Source: Bradyrhizobium frederickii (GTDB lineage: Bacteria > Pseudomonadota > Alphaproteobacteria > Rhizobiales > Xanthobacteraceae). Taken from it: a stretch of DNA of 46,957 nucleotides. The DNA lies in NCBI RefSeq assembly GCF_004570865.1, contig NZ_SPQS01000038.1, positions 1 through 46,957 on the forward strand. Reading direction: 5' to 3'. Positions within the stretch are counted from its first letter, which is position 1, and every line of letters begins with the position of its first letter. Position numbers and translations under genes: made by a program. Positions 35,024-43,488 of this stretch are shown here, in pieces. Under the pieces are notes generated by a model. That model worked only from the letters and a program-made list of their open reading frames with translations, was not told the DNA's origin and did not search any database.

Positions 35024-35512
35024 ATGGCGCGCCAGCCAGACGACAAAGCAGCCGCAAAGTTTTCCAGCGAGGATTCCGCGCTCGTCCGCGAGCTCGCGCT
35101 CCTGCTCGATGAGACCAGCCTCAGCGAGATCGAGATCGAACGTGCGGGCCTGCGCCTGCGCGTCGCCCGCAACATCAGCGTTGCTGCGACCATGCCCGTG
35201 CCGATGGCTGCGGCTGCCGCCGCCCTGCCGGGCGTCCCCGCCGCGACGGCCGCCGCCGGGCCCGACCTGTCGAAGCACCCCGGCGCGGTGAGCTCGCCGA
35301 TGGTCGGCACCGCTTATTGGGCGCCCGAACCGGGCGCCAAGCCGTTCATCGAGGTCGGATCCAAGGTCTCGGTCGGACAGACGCTGCTGATCATCGAAGC
35401 CATGAAGACCATGAACCAGATCCCCTCGCCGCGCGCCGGCACGGTGACGCAGATCCTGGTCGAAGACGGCCAGCCGGTCGAGTACGGCGAGCCGCTCGTC
35501 ATCATTGAGTGA
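35024..35512 (+). CDS. accB: Acetyl-CoA carboxylase biotin carboxyl carrier protein
   Basis: A 162-residue protein. A helical N-terminal part (ALVRELALLLDETSLSEIEIERAGLRLRVAR) is followed by an Ala/Pro-rich linker and a biotinyl domain with EAMKTMNQI. The biotinylated Lys is K128. AccB carries carboxyl groups between AccC and the AccA/AccD transferase for malonyl-CoA synthesis. The protein length and linker are normal. It sits between aroQ and accC; the accC gap holds a heptad-repeat hairpin. Confidence 0.97.
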   Translation: MARQPDDKAAAKFSSEDSALVRELALLLDETSLSEIEIERAGLRLRVARNISVAATMPVPMAAAAAALPGVPAATAAAGPDLSKHPGAVSSPMVGTAYWAPEPGAKPFIEVGSKVSVGQTLLIIEAMKTMNQIPSPRAGTVTQILVEDGQPVEYGEPLVIIE

Positions 35513-35518
35513 GGGAGT

Positions 35519-35584
35519 GGCGAATAGCGAGTAGCGAAGAGCTGCTCCTCCTCCCTATTCGCCATTCGCTATTCCCCATTCGCC
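35519..35584. repeat. Inverted heptad-repeat element between accB and accC
   Basis: The right arm has four 7-bp units in a row, ATTCGCC-ATTCGCT-ATTCCCC-ATTCGCC (35557-35584). The left arm carries three such units inverted (GGCGAAT, AGCGAGT, AGCGAAG; 35519-35539). The arms can pair into a long imperfect hairpin inside the accB-accC transcript. I associate this GCGAATA-type motif with repeats between Bradyrhizobium and Rhodopseudomonas genes. Confidence 0.75.
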
Positions 35585-35595
35585 CCTGAGGCACC

Positions 35596-36954
35596 ATGTT
35601 CGACAAGATCCTCATAGCCAATCGCGGCGAGATCGCCCTTCGCATCCTCAGAGCGTGCAAGGAGCTCGGGATCGCCACCGTCGCCGTGCACTCCACCGCC
35701 GACGCCGACGCCATGCATGTGCGCCTGTCGGACGAGAGCGTCTGCATCGGCCCGCCGGCATCCAAGGACAGCTATCTCAACGTGCCCGCGCTGCTCGCGG
35801 CCTGTGAGATCACCGGCGCCGATGCCGTGCATCCCGGCTACGGCTTCCTGTCTGAGAATGCGCGCTTCGCGGAGATTCTCGCCGAGCACAATCTGCATTT
35901 CATCGGCCCCAAGGCCGAGCACATCCGCCTGATGGGCGACAAGATCGAGGCCAAGAAGACCGCCAAGAAGCTCGGCATTCCCGTGGTGCCCGGCTCCGAC
36001 GGCGCGGTCGGCCCCGACGACGACGCCCTGGCCATCGCAAGGAAGATCGGCTTTCCGGTGCTGGTGAAGGCGGCGGCCGGCGGCGGGGGCCGCGGCATGA
36101 AGGTCGCGCACAGCGAGGCGGATCTCCAGGTGGCGCTGTCGACGGCGGCCAACGAGGCCAAATCCGCCTTCGGCGATGCCTCCGTCTACCTGGAAAAATA
36201 CCTCCAGAAGCCACGCCACATCGAGATCCAGATCCTCGGCGACGGCCGTGGCGGCGCGATCCATCTCGGCGAGCGCGACTGCTCGCTGCAACGCCGCCAC
36301 CAGAAGGTCTGGGAGGAAGGCCCCTCGCCCGTGCTCGACGCGGCCGCGCGGGCCAAGATCGGCGAGACCTGCGCCAAGGCGATGCGCGAGATGAAATATC
36401 TCGGCGTCGGCACGATCGAATTCCTGTTCGAGGACGGCGAATTCTACTTCATCGAGATGAACACCCGCATCCAGGTCGAGCACCCCGTCACCGAGAGCAT
36501 TACCGACATCGACCTCGTGCTGGAGCAGATCCGCATCGCCGCCGGCGGTGACCTGCCGGCCAGGCAGGAAGAGATCCAGGTCATCGGCCACGCGATCGAG
36601 TGCCGCATCAACGCCGAGAATCCCCAGACCTTCCGCCCCTCGCCCGGCCGCATCCTGCAATACCATCCGCCTGGGGGACTGGGGGTGCGGATCGATTCAG
36701 CCGTCTACCAGGGCTACACGATCCCGCCCTATTACGATTCCCTGGTCGGCAAGCTGATTGTGCACGGCAAGACCCGCGCCGAATGCCTGATGCGGCTCCG
36801 CCGGGCGCTGGACGAGATGGTGGTGGAAGGCATCGAGACCACGCTGCCGCTGTTCCGCGCCCTGGTACGCGAAGGCGATATCATCAACGGCGACTACCAC
36901 ATCCACTGGCTGGAACAGTATCTGGCCGGCAAGGCGGAACCAGCCCCGCGATAA
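35596..36954 (+). CDS. accC: Acetyl-CoA carboxylase biotin carboxylase subunit
   Basis: A 452-residue ATP-grasp enzyme that carboxylates biotin on AccB using bicarbonate and ATP. It starts MFDKILIANRGEIALRILRACKELG, the canonical N-terminus. Other landmarks are the glycine-rich ATP loop AAAGGGGRGMKVA, the motif RHIEIQILGDGRG, metal ligands in GTIEFLFEDGEFYFIEMNTRIQVEHPVTE, and the active-site Arg in NTRIQVEHPVTE. Length is standard. It is co-directional with aroQ and accB, separated from accB by the heptad-repeat element, which could affect relative expression. Confidence 0.97.
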   Translation: MFDKILIANRGEIALRILRACKELGIATVAVHSTADADAMHVRLSDESVCIGPPASKDSYLNVPALLAACEITGADAVHPGYGFLSENARFAEILAEHNLHFIGPKAEHIRLMGDKIEAKKTAKKLGIPVVPGSDGAVGPDDDALAIARKIGFPVLVKAAAGGGGRGMKVAHSEADLQVALSTAANEAKSAFGDASVYLEKYLQKPRHIEIQILGDGRGGAIHLGERDCSLQRRHQKVWEEGPSPVLDAAARAKIGETCAKAMREMKYLGVGTIEFLFEDGEFYFIEMNTRIQVEHPVTESITDIDLVLEQIRIAAGGDLPARQEEIQVIGHAIECRINAENPQTFRPSPGRILQYHPPGGLGVRIDSAVYQGYTIPPYYDSLVGKLIVHGKTRAECLMRLRRALDEMVVEGIETTLPLFRALVREGDIINGDYHIHWLEQYLAGKAEPAPR

Positions 36955-36967
36955 TCCCCTTCGCCGT

Positions 36968-36992
36968 GGAACCCTTTGGCCCCGATCGCGTT
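36968..36992 (+). promoter_or_regulatory. EcfG-type promoter before the phosphorelay operon
   Basis: GGAAC at 36968-36972 and CGTT at 36989-36992 are separated by 16 bases, matching the EcfG consensus exactly. The GTG start of the kinase gene is 66 bp downstream. The same region also holds TGGAACC and GGTTCCA as inverted arms, so a hairpin at the end of the accC transcript is an alternative or additional role. Confidence 0.7.
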
Positions 36993-37058
36993 CTGGTCGC
37001 GGGTCAGGTTCCAAGGGGGCGTTTTGACTTCCGCGAGATGTGACAGAGCGAGGCCGTC

Positions 37059-38585
37059 GTGACGGCCGAGGCCCTACGACGGCGGGCATTTTGGCAGATC
37101 CTGCTGATCGCGGCGGGCCTTCTGGTGCTGACCGTGATCAGCGCCGGCTCGGTCTACCTCGTCAACAAGGCGCGGGAAGACAGCAAATGGGTGCTCCACA
37201 CCATCGAGGCGGAGAGCCAGATCAACGCCCTGCTGCTTGAGATCCGCCGTGCCGAGAGCAGCGCCCGCGGCTTTCTCCTGACGCAAGGACCGGATTTCCA
37301 GTCGGAGCACGAGAAGGCCGTCGCCGCGATCATTCCCGCGCTCGACAAGCTCACGCGCCAGATCGGCGACAATCCGGCGCAACGCGACAGTATCGAGAAG
37401 CTGAGCGCGGCGATCGAGACCCGGCTCGACCAGTTCTCGCGCGAGATGTCCTTCGTCAAGCAGGGGCAGTTCGACCGGGCCATCGAGCTCGTCCGCGAGG
37501 CCGCCCGCGGCAACACCACGACCACGATCACCAACCAGGCCAACGCGATGATCCGCGAGGAGGAGCGGCTGTTTCGGCTCCGCACCGCCAACTCCGACCA
37601 CAGCCAGACTCTCGCTGCATCGATGACCGGCATCGGCTCCGGCCTCGTCGTGCTGCTGGCCATGATCTCGACCTGGCTGGTGCGGCGCTCGGCCCGCGCC
37701 CGTGACGAGGCCGAAGCGCGCCTGCGCGACGCCAATATCAATCTGGAGTCCGTCGTCGACGAGCGCACGGCGGACCTGCGCGAGGCCAACGACGAGATCC
37801 AGCGCTTTGCCTATATCGTCAGCCACGATCTGCGCTCGCCGCTCGTCAACATCATGGGCTTTACCAGCGAGCTCGAAGAGCTCGGCGGCGACATCTTCCG
37901 CCGCATCGGCGGCCTCGCCCATGTCTCTGCGGACGGTGCACCGCTGGCCCCCGCCGGGCCCGGCGAGATCGCGCTCGAAGGTCCGGACAAGCAGCTCCAG
38001 GAGGATTTCTCCGAAGCGCTCGGCTTCATCAAGACGTCGATCGCCAAGATGGACCGTCTGATCTCGGCGATCCTCAACCTCACCCGCGAGGGCCGGCGTG
38101 AATTCCAGCCCGCGAAGATCGACACGACCGAGCTGATCGAGGCCGTCGTGTCGACGCTGGCGCACCAGGCGGCCGAGGCGCAGGCCGAGATCCACCTCGA
38201 GCCGCTGCCGAATGTCGTGAGCGACCGGCTCGCGCTCGAGCAGATCTTCTCCAACCTGATCGACAATGCGATCAAATATCTGAAGCACGGCGTGCCCGGA
38301 GAGATCAGAATCCGGGGGCGGACCAAGCTCGGTTACGCCATCTTCGAGATCAGCGACAACGGCCGCGGCATCGATCCGAAGGACCACCAGCGGATATTCG
38401 ACCTGTTCCGCCGCGCGGGAACCCAGGACAAGCCCGGCCAGGGCATTGGTCTTGCACATGTGCGTGCACTTGTGCGTCGCCTCGGCGGCACCATGTCGGT
38501 ATCATCGGAACTGAACGCGGGCAGCACCTTCACGATCACGCTGCCGATCGCCTGGAACGTGAGCAACCGGAACAGAGATCGATGA
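37059..38585 (+). CDS. CHASE3-domain sensor histidine kinase
   Basis: A 508-residue membrane kinase starting at GTG 37059 with GAGG 5 nt upstream. Layout: membrane helix (about 11-33), periplasmic CHASE3 domain (about 40-180, with RRAESSARGFLLTQ), second helix (190-212), short linker, HisKA with H256 in IVSHDLRSPLVNIMGF, and HATPase_c with NLIDNAIKYLKHG, ISDNGRGID and GQGIGLAHVRALVRRLGG. The dimerisation region has an additional stretch (about 280-310) between its two helices. It should autophosphorylate and pass phosphate to the receiver encoded next, whose ATG overlaps its TGA. The CHASE3 signal is unknown. It appears inserted between accC and aat, which are usually closer in this group. 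Confidence 0.93.
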   Translation: MTAEALRRRAFWQILLIAAGLLVLTVISAGSVYLVNKAREDSKWVLHTIEAESQINALLLEIRRAESSARGFLLTQGPDFQSEHEKAVAAIIPALDKLTRQIGDNPAQRDSIEKLSAAIETRLDQFSREMSFVKQGQFDRAIELVREAARGNTTTTITNQANAMIREEERLFRLRTANSDHSQTLAASMTGIGSGLVVLLAMISTWLVRRSARARDEAEARLRDANINLESVVDERTADLREANDEIQRFAYIVSHDLRSPLVNIMGFTSELEELGGDIFRRIGGLAHVSADGAPLAPAGPGEIALEGPDKQLQEDFSEALGFIKTSIAKMDRLISAILNLTREGRREFQPAKIDTTELIEAVVSTLAHQAAEAQAEIHLEPLPNVVSDRLALEQIFSNLIDNAIKYLKHGVPGEIRIRGRTKLGYAIFEISDNGRGIDPKDHQRIFDLFRRAGTQDKPGQGIGLAHVRALVRRLGGTMSVSSELNAGSTFTITLPIAWNVSNRNRDR

Positions 38586-39022
38586 CCCAGCCTGTCACCA
38601 TCATCATGATCGAGGACGACGAGGGCCACGCCCGCTTGATCGAGCGCAACATCCGCCGCTCCGGAGTCAACAACGAGATCGTCTCGTTCGCCAACGGCAC
38701 CGACGCGATGCAGCACCTGTTCGGCGCCGACGGCAGCGGCCTCGTGCAGAAGGGCAATGCGCTTCTGATCCTGCTCGACCTCAACCTGCCCGACATGACC
38801 GGGATCGACATCCTGAGGCAGATCAAGGAAAACAAATATCTGAAGGCTTCGCCCGTGGTGGTCCTGACCACCACCGACGATTCCCAGGAAATCAAGCGCT
38901 GCTACGAGCTCGGCTGCAACGTCTACATCACCAAGCCCGTCAACTACGAGAATTTCGCCAATGCCATCCGGCAGCTCGGCCTGTTCTTCTCGGTCATCCA
39001 GGTCCCGCCCGCCGCCCCATGA
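38582..39022 (+). CDS. Single-domain response regulator (Rcp1-like)
   Basis: A 146-residue receiver with no output domain: IIMIEDDEGHARLIERNI (acidic pocket), the phospho-acceptor D66 in LILLDLNLPDMTG, TTTDDSQE with the conserved Thr, and Lys in YITKPVNYENF. The insert between strands 2 and 3 (HLFGADGSGLVQKGNA) is typical of Rcp1-type receivers that work with phytochrome or CHASE3 kinases. It overlaps both neighbours by ATGA, so translation is coupled. It is likely a phosphate shuttle between the CHASE3 kinase and another kinase or phosphotransfer partner. Confidence 0.94.
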   Translation: MTQPVTIIMIEDDEGHARLIERNIRRSGVNNEIVSFANGTDAMQHLFGADGSGLVQKGNALLILLDLNLPDMTGIDILRQIKENKYLKASPVVVLTTTDDSQEIKRCYELGCNVYITKPVNYENFANAIRQLGLFFSVIQVPPAAP

Positions 39023-40122
39023 ACCAGCGCACGCCAACCCTGCTCTACATCGACGACGACGGTGCGCTGGCGCGCCTGGTCGAACGCGGCCTGACGCGGC
39101 GCGGCTACAGGGTCGTCCATGCCGCGAGCGGCGAGGAAGGCCTCGAGCGCATCCGCCGCGCTCGTGCCGAGGGCGGCATCGACGTGGTCGCGCTCGACCA
39201 GTACATGCCGGGTCTCGACGGGCTGGAGACGCTCGAGCAGATCATGGCGATCCCGGACGCACCGCCCGTCGTGTTCGTCACGGCCTCGCAGGATTCCAAC
39301 ATCGCCGTCACCGCGCTGAAGGCGGGCGCGGCCGATTATCTCGTCAAGGACGTCACCGGCGATTTCATCCCCCTGCTCCACGTCGCGACCGAGGGCGCGC
39401 TGCGCCAGGCCGAATTGCAGAAAGCGCGCGAGGAAGCCGAAGCCGAGATCCACGCCTCGCGCGACCGCTACGCGGCTCTTGCCGCCGAACGCGAGCTGCT
39501 GCTGCGCGAGGTCAACCACCGCGTCGGCAACTCGCTCCAGATCATCGCCTCTCTGCTGCACCTTCAGGCAAGCTCGGCCGCGCAGGAAGAGGTCAAGGCG
39601 GCGCTGACCAATGCGATGGGCCGTGTCGCCGCGGTCGCGCAGGTGCACCGACGCCTCTACACCTCGCAGGACCTGAAGAGCGTGGTGCTGAACCAGTATC
39701 TGGATTCCCTGCTCGAGGATCTCCGCCGCTCGGCCGAAGGCAACCGGATGTCGCGCCTGACGCTGAAGGCCGAACCGATCGAGATCGATCCGGACCGCGC
39801 GGTCGCCGTCGGCATCATCGTCAACGAGCTGGTGATGAACGCCGTGAAATACGCCTATCCCGACGGCGCCGGCCCGATCCATGTCGAGCTGACCGCGACC
39901 GGCGACGAACTCCTGCTGACGATCACCGACAACGGCGTCGGCGACGCCGTCAAGGCCGATCCGCGCTCCACCGGCATGGGCCAGCGCATCGTCGCGGCCA
40001 TGGCCGCCAAGCTCGACGCCTCGGTCGAGCGCGACCCCGCGCATTCCGGAACCCGGATCGTGCTGAAGTTCGCTCGCGTGCCCACAAGTCCGGGCAAGAC
40101 CGGCACCGCTGCCGTCGGCTGA
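39019..40122 (+). CDS. Receiver-HisKA_2 hybrid histidine kinase
   Basis: A 367-residue soluble protein. The receiver (1-125) has YIDDDGALARLVERGL, acceptor D60 in ALDQYMPG, and Lys in YLVKDVTGDF. A coiled linker (AELQKAREEAEAEIHASRDRY) leads to a HisKA_2 domain with H167 in LLREVNHRVGNSLQIIASLLHLQ and a HATPase with NELVMNAVKYAYPDG and ITDNGVGD. Such HisKA_2/HWE kinases often feed PhyR in the general stress response, so this is the likely output of the three-gene module. It overlaps the receiver gene by ATGA. Phosphate could enter at D60 from the upstream kinase to control H167 activity; this is inference. Confidence 0.93.
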   Translation: MNQRTPTLLYIDDDGALARLVERGLTRRGYRVVHAASGEEGLERIRRARAEGGIDVVALDQYMPGLDGLETLEQIMAIPDAPPVVFVTASQDSNIAVTALKAGAADYLVKDVTGDFIPLLHVATEGALRQAELQKAREEAEAEIHASRDRYAALAAERELLLREVNHRVGNSLQIIASLLHLQASSAAQEEVKAALTNAMGRVAAVAQVHRRLYTSQDLKSVVLNQYLDSLLEDLRRSAEGNRMSRLTLKAEPIEIDPDRAVAVGIIVNELVMNAVKYAYPDGAGPIHVELTATGDELLLTITDNGVGDAVKADPRSTGMGQRIVAAMAAKLDASVERDPAHSGTRIVLKFARVPTSPGKTGTAAVG

Positions 40123-40178
40123 CCTCGCGCTGCGCACCCCATCGCAACCGCATCGCGATCCTGCTATGATCGCGAACC

Positions 40179-40859
40179 ATGACTTCTCGCGACTCCGCTC
40201 CGTCTGAAATCACCCCGGCCGTGCTGCTGCGCGCCTATGCCTGCGGCATCTTCCCGATGGCGGAAAGCGCCGACGATCCGACCCTGTTCTGGGTCGAGCC
40301 GGAATTTCGCGGCGTCATCCCCCTCGACGGATTTCGCGTCGCCTCGCGGCTTGCGCGCACGGTGCGCTCGGACGTGTTTCGCGTGACCGTCAACACCGCA
40401 TTCAAGGCGACGATCGCGGGCTGCGCCGCGCCGCAGATCGGGCGCGAGGACACCTGGATCAACAAGCGCATCCGCGACCTCTATGGCGGCCTGTATCAGC
40501 TCGGCCATTGCCACAGCGTCGAAGCCTGGCAGGGCGATGATCTCGTCGGCGGGCTGTACGGCGTCAGCTTGGGACGGGCCTTCTTCGGCGAGAGCATGTT
40601 CCACACCGCGCGCGACGCCTCGAAGGTCGCGCTGGTGCATCTGGTCGCGCGGCTCATCCATGGTGGCTTCGAGCTGCTCGACACCCAATACGTCACCGAG
40701 CACCTGAAGAGCTTTGGCGCGGTCGAAATCTCGCGGCGGCGCTACACCGCGCTGCTCGACAAGGCGCTGACCGGCGAGCCCGGCGATTTCCTCAGGCTCT
40801 CATCCGGCGAGGCCATCCCGGGCGCGCGCGCACTCGAGATCATCGCTTCGCGGCAATAG
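40179..40859 (+). CDS. aat: Leucyl/phenylalanyl-tRNA-protein transferase
   Basis: A 226-residue enzyme that adds Leu or Phe from tRNA to proteins with N-terminal Lys or Arg, marking them for ClpS-ClpAP degradation. Family motifs: AYACGIFPMAESADDPTLFWVEPEFRGVIPL, EDTWINKRI, SVEAWQGDDLVGGLYGVSLGRAFFGESMFH and FELLDTQYVTEHLKSFGAVEISRRRY. Length and order are normal. It ends 12 bp before the stop of the convergent DUF2155 gene. In many alphaproteobacteria aat follows accC directly; here a phosphorelay lies between. Confidence 0.97.
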   Translation: MTSRDSAPSEITPAVLLRAYACGIFPMAESADDPTLFWVEPEFRGVIPLDGFRVASRLARTVRSDVFRVTVNTAFKATIAGCAAPQIGREDTWINKRIRDLYGGLYQLGHCHSVEAWQGDDLVGGLYGVSLGRAFFGESMFHTARDASKVALVHLVARLIHGGFELLDTQYVTEHLKSFGAVEISRRRYTALLDKALTGEPGDFLRLSSGEAIPGARALEIIASRQ

Positions 40860-40871
40860 TCGATCGCCGGC

Positions 40872-41906
40872 TTACCGGCCGAAGCCGGGAATACCGAACA
40901 GACCCGGCCGCTGCTCCGGCGGCGGGGGCGGCGGCGGTGCCGGTTGCTGCTGCTGGATCGGCGGCAGAGGTTGCGGCGGACGCTGCTGCACCTGCTTCGG
41001 CGCAGCCTTCTTCTGCGCCGGCGGCGGTGGCGGCGGCGGCTTGGCCGCAGGATCCGGCGCCGCGGTCGCAACCGTTTGCTGCGGCTCTTTGCAGTCGGTC
41101 AGCCAGATGTCGTAGATCGGGTGCTCGACGCCGTGCAGGCCCGGGCTTGCCGCGTACATCCAGCCGGAGAAGATGCGCTTCACCTCGCCCTGCAAGGTGA
41201 TTTCATCGACCTCGACGAAGGCATCGGTGTTGGTGGCCTCCGTCGCCGGCCGCGTGTAGCAGGCGTCGGTCTTGACCCTGAGCGCGCCGAACTGAACGGT
41301 CTCGCCGATCTCCTCGTCGAAATTGATGATGCGGCCGGTGATCTTGTCGAGGCCCGAGAAGGTCGCCTTCTTGTTCACGATCTTCTGCGCCGGCGGCTCG
41401 GTGACGACCTCGTCGCCCGGCTGCAGACTTGCCGGGGTCTGCGGCACGGCGCCCGGAGCGCCCTTCTGCTGCGGCTGACGCCCAGGCGCGCCCGGGGCGC
41501 CTTGCGGACCGGGCGGCGCGATCGCCGCGGAAGGCGGCTGATTTGGCGGAGCGACGGTGGAGCCCGGCGGCGGCGCCAGCGGCTGGGTTTCGACCGGCCC
41601 CGGCATCACGTTCCCCTGCCGGCCCGGCGGCGGAGGCATCGGACGCGACGGCAGCACGCGGCCCTGCGGCGGCAGCTCCGGCACCTCTTCGTCGTCGTCG
41701 GGGATCGGCTGCGGCTGCGGCTGGCCGCGCGGAATATTGCCGGGCGGCCGCAGCGGCGGCGGATCGGAAAAGATCGTGCCGATTTGCGCCTGAGCCGGCG
41801 TCGCAACCGTCAGCGCGGTGGCGGCCAAAAGCGCCGCAAGACCAGTCAGGGTAATGGTTCGAAACATCTCGCGCGGCTTCAACAGCGAATCGGGCTTGTT
41901 GGACAT
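40872..41906 (-). CDS. DUF2155 domain exported protein
   Basis: A 344-residue protein from 41906 (MSNKPDSLLKPREMF); 41867 (MFRTITLTGLAALLAATAL) is an alternative start that begins directly at the signal peptide, which ends at PAQAQ. A long Pro/Gln-rich region follows. The DUF2155 domain lies at about residues 175-270 (KATFSGLDKITGRIINFDEEIG ... FSGWMYAASPGLHGVEHPIYDIWLTDC), and the C-terminus is again Pro/Gln-rich (PPPPPPAQKKAAPKQVQQ). The domain's function is unknown; the secreted, extended Pro-rich form suggests an envelope role. It is convergent with aat, a neighbour it shares across many alphaproteobacteria. Confidence 0.88.
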   Translation of the reverse strand: MSNKPDSLLKPREMFRTITLTGLAALLAATALTVATPAQAQIGTIFSDPPPLRPPGNIPRGQPQPQPIPDDDEEVPELPPQGRVLPSRPMPPPPGRQGNVMPGPVETQPLAPPPGSTVAPPNQPPSAAIAPPGPQGAPGAPGRQPQQKGAPGAVPQTPASLQPGDEVVTEPPAQKIVNKKATFSGLDKITGRIINFDEEIGETVQFGALRVKTDACYTRPATEATNTDAFVEVDEITLQGEVKRIFSGWMYAASPGLHGVEHPIYDIWLTDCKEPQQTVATAAPDPAAKPPPPPPPAQKKAAPKQVQQRPPQPLPPIQQQQPAPPPPPPPEQRPGLFGIPGFGR

Positions 41907-42118
41907 TTTATAGGGGTTACCGCCGCTCGCAGGCCATCCGGTTAACACGGCGAATACGGCGGGGGAAGGGCGGCAGCCCCGCCCTTCCCGGCCCCGTCTG
42001 GCCAGATCGGCTTCCGAATGGGATAGTCAAACAGCCCCCCGAGGGGCCCGGGGCCCGGCATCGCCCGCCCAAATAAGACGCCCAACCTGACTGGAAACCC
42101 CGAGGTCGCCCCCGCATC

Positions 42119-42430
42119 ATGCCCGTTGTGCTCGATCCCGATGCCGCCGCCGTCTCCAAGGCCTTCCAGGACGCCGGCCGCCCCGCCTGCGAGACCCTGA
42201 CCGCGCCGGAGGCCCGCGCCTCTTACGCGCAGGCGCGCTTTGCCACCAACCCCGAGCCGCCCGAGCTTGCCCGCGTAGCTTCACTCTCGATCCCGGCCTC
42301 GCACGGCGCAATTGCCGCCCGCTTCCATAGGCCCAAGGAGCCGCGCCGGCCCGGCGGCCTGTCGCCCGCGCTGGTGTTGTTCCACGGCGGCGGCCGGGTG
42401 ACCGGCGCATGGTTGAAGGGATTGGGCTGA
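42119..42430 (+). pseudogene. Truncated alpha/beta hydrolase (HSL-like) N-terminus
   Basis: A 103-residue frame that starts like steryl-ester or hormone-sensitive-lipase-family hydrolases (MPVVLDPDAAAVSKAFQDAG ... GLSPALVLFHGGG) and reaches the oxyanion-hole motif HGGG, then becomes RVTGAWLKGLG and stops. The nucleophile (GDSAGG), Asp and His parts are missing. The next gene starts 13 bp later, so a deletion has probably removed the 3' two thirds. A translated short peptide cannot be excluded but would not be catalytic. Confidence 0.7.
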
Positions 42431-42442
42431 ACGCCGTTCCGC

Positions 42443-43450
42443 ATGGCTTCTCCGCTCCAAACCATCGCCGCCCTCCCGCTGCGCGTCCTGAGCTGGCTGG
42501 GCAGCCAGGGCACCCGCGGGGTCGCCGCCATTGTGTTCATCGCCGCCGCGGTGCCACCGCTCGGCGCGTTGCTGCGTCCCTATCTCACCGAAGCCATCCT
42601 TGGCCTGCTTTGCATCTCCTTCATGCGGGTCGATCTGGCCGCGCTCTACAGCCATTTGCGCAGGCCCGCGCTGGTCGCGACCGCCACGGCCTGGACCACG
42701 ATCGGCGTGCCGCTGATCGTCGGGTTGATCGCGCACGCAACCGGCCTCACCGTCCGCGCGCCCGGGCTGGCGCTCGCACTGATGCTGCAGAGCATGGCCT
42801 CGCCGATGATGGCCTCCCCGGCCCTTGCCGCGCTGATGGGTCTCGATGCCACGCTCGTCCTGATCACGCTGGTGACCTCGACCGCGCTGGTGCCCTTCAC
42901 CGCCTCGATGTTCGCAGGCCTCTTCCTCGGCGACATGCTCAGCATCACGCCGCTGGCACTGGGCCTGAAACTGCTCGGCATCCTTGCCGCCTCGCTGCTC
43001 GCCGCGACAGCCATCCGGTGGATCTTCGGCGCGGAGGCGATCCAGCGTCACAAGACGCCGATCGACGGTCTCAACATCATCATCCTTTTCATCTTCGCGG
43101 CGGCGATCATGGGCGACGTCGCGAGCGACCTCCTCGCGCATCCGCTGTTCACCATCAGCCTCGCAGCCCTGTCCTTCGCGATCTACTTCACCCTGCTCGC
43201 CATCACCACGCTGTTGTTCCGCCGTATCGGCACCGAACGCGCGCTGGCGCTCGGGCTGATGGTGTCACAGCGCAATCTCGGCCTGATGCTGGCGGCAACG
43301 GCCGGCGCCTTGCCGCCGACCACCTGGCTCTATTTCGCGATGACGCAGTTTCCGATTCATCTCGCGCCCTACATGCTGATGCCGATCGCGCGGCGGCTGA
43401 CGGGGCGCGCGGATGCGTCGAGGGCTACAGCGGCAGACAACGTCGCTTAG
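42443..43450 (+). CDS. Bile acid:sodium symporter (BASS) family transporter
   Basis: A 335-residue membrane protein with about ten helices. Features of the BASS/SBF-like family include the two crossed-helix regions: LALMLQSMASPMMASPALAALMGLDATLVLITLVTS, and ALALGLMVSQRNLGLMLAATAGALPP with the conserved SQRN motif near the sodium site. Family members carry organic anions such as pantoate, bile acids or 2-keto acids in step with sodium; the substrate here is unknown. It lies next to a truncated hydrolase and the EcfG-controlled PepSY-like gene, within the block separating DUF2155 from NDUFA12. Confidence 0.85.
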   Translation: MASPLQTIAALPLRVLSWLGSQGTRGVAAIVFIAAAVPPLGALLRPYLTEAILGLLCISFMRVDLAALYSHLRRPALVATATAWTTIGVPLIVGLIAHATGLTVRAPGLALALMLQSMASPMMASPALAALMGLDATLVLITLVTSTALVPFTASMFAGLFLGDMLSITPLALGLKLLGILAASLLAATAIRWIFGAEAIQRHKTPIDGLNIIILFIFAAAIMGDVASDLLAHPLFTISLAALSFAIYFTLLAITTLLFRRIGTERALALGLMVSQRNLGLMLAATAGALPPTTWLYFAMTQFPIHLAPYMLMPIARRLTGRADASRATAADNVA

Positions 43451-43488
43451 GTATGTTCCCGTGGTTTGCATCGCTCAGACGAAGTGAA

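Noticed and set aside
35569..36666. Minus-strand frame opposite accC
   Set aside because: Mirror of a complete biotin carboxylase gene; no domain.
36967..37016. TGGAACC...GGTTCCA inverted repeat considered as the accC terminator
   Set aside because: The arms are 7 bp with a long loop and the T-run is distant, so it is not listed as a terminator; it is kept as an alternative reading of the EcfG-type site.
37074..38459. Minus-strand frame opposite the CHASE3 kinase gene
   Set aside because: Mirror frame rich in Asp, Arg, Leu and Ala; the plus strand encodes all kinase motifs.
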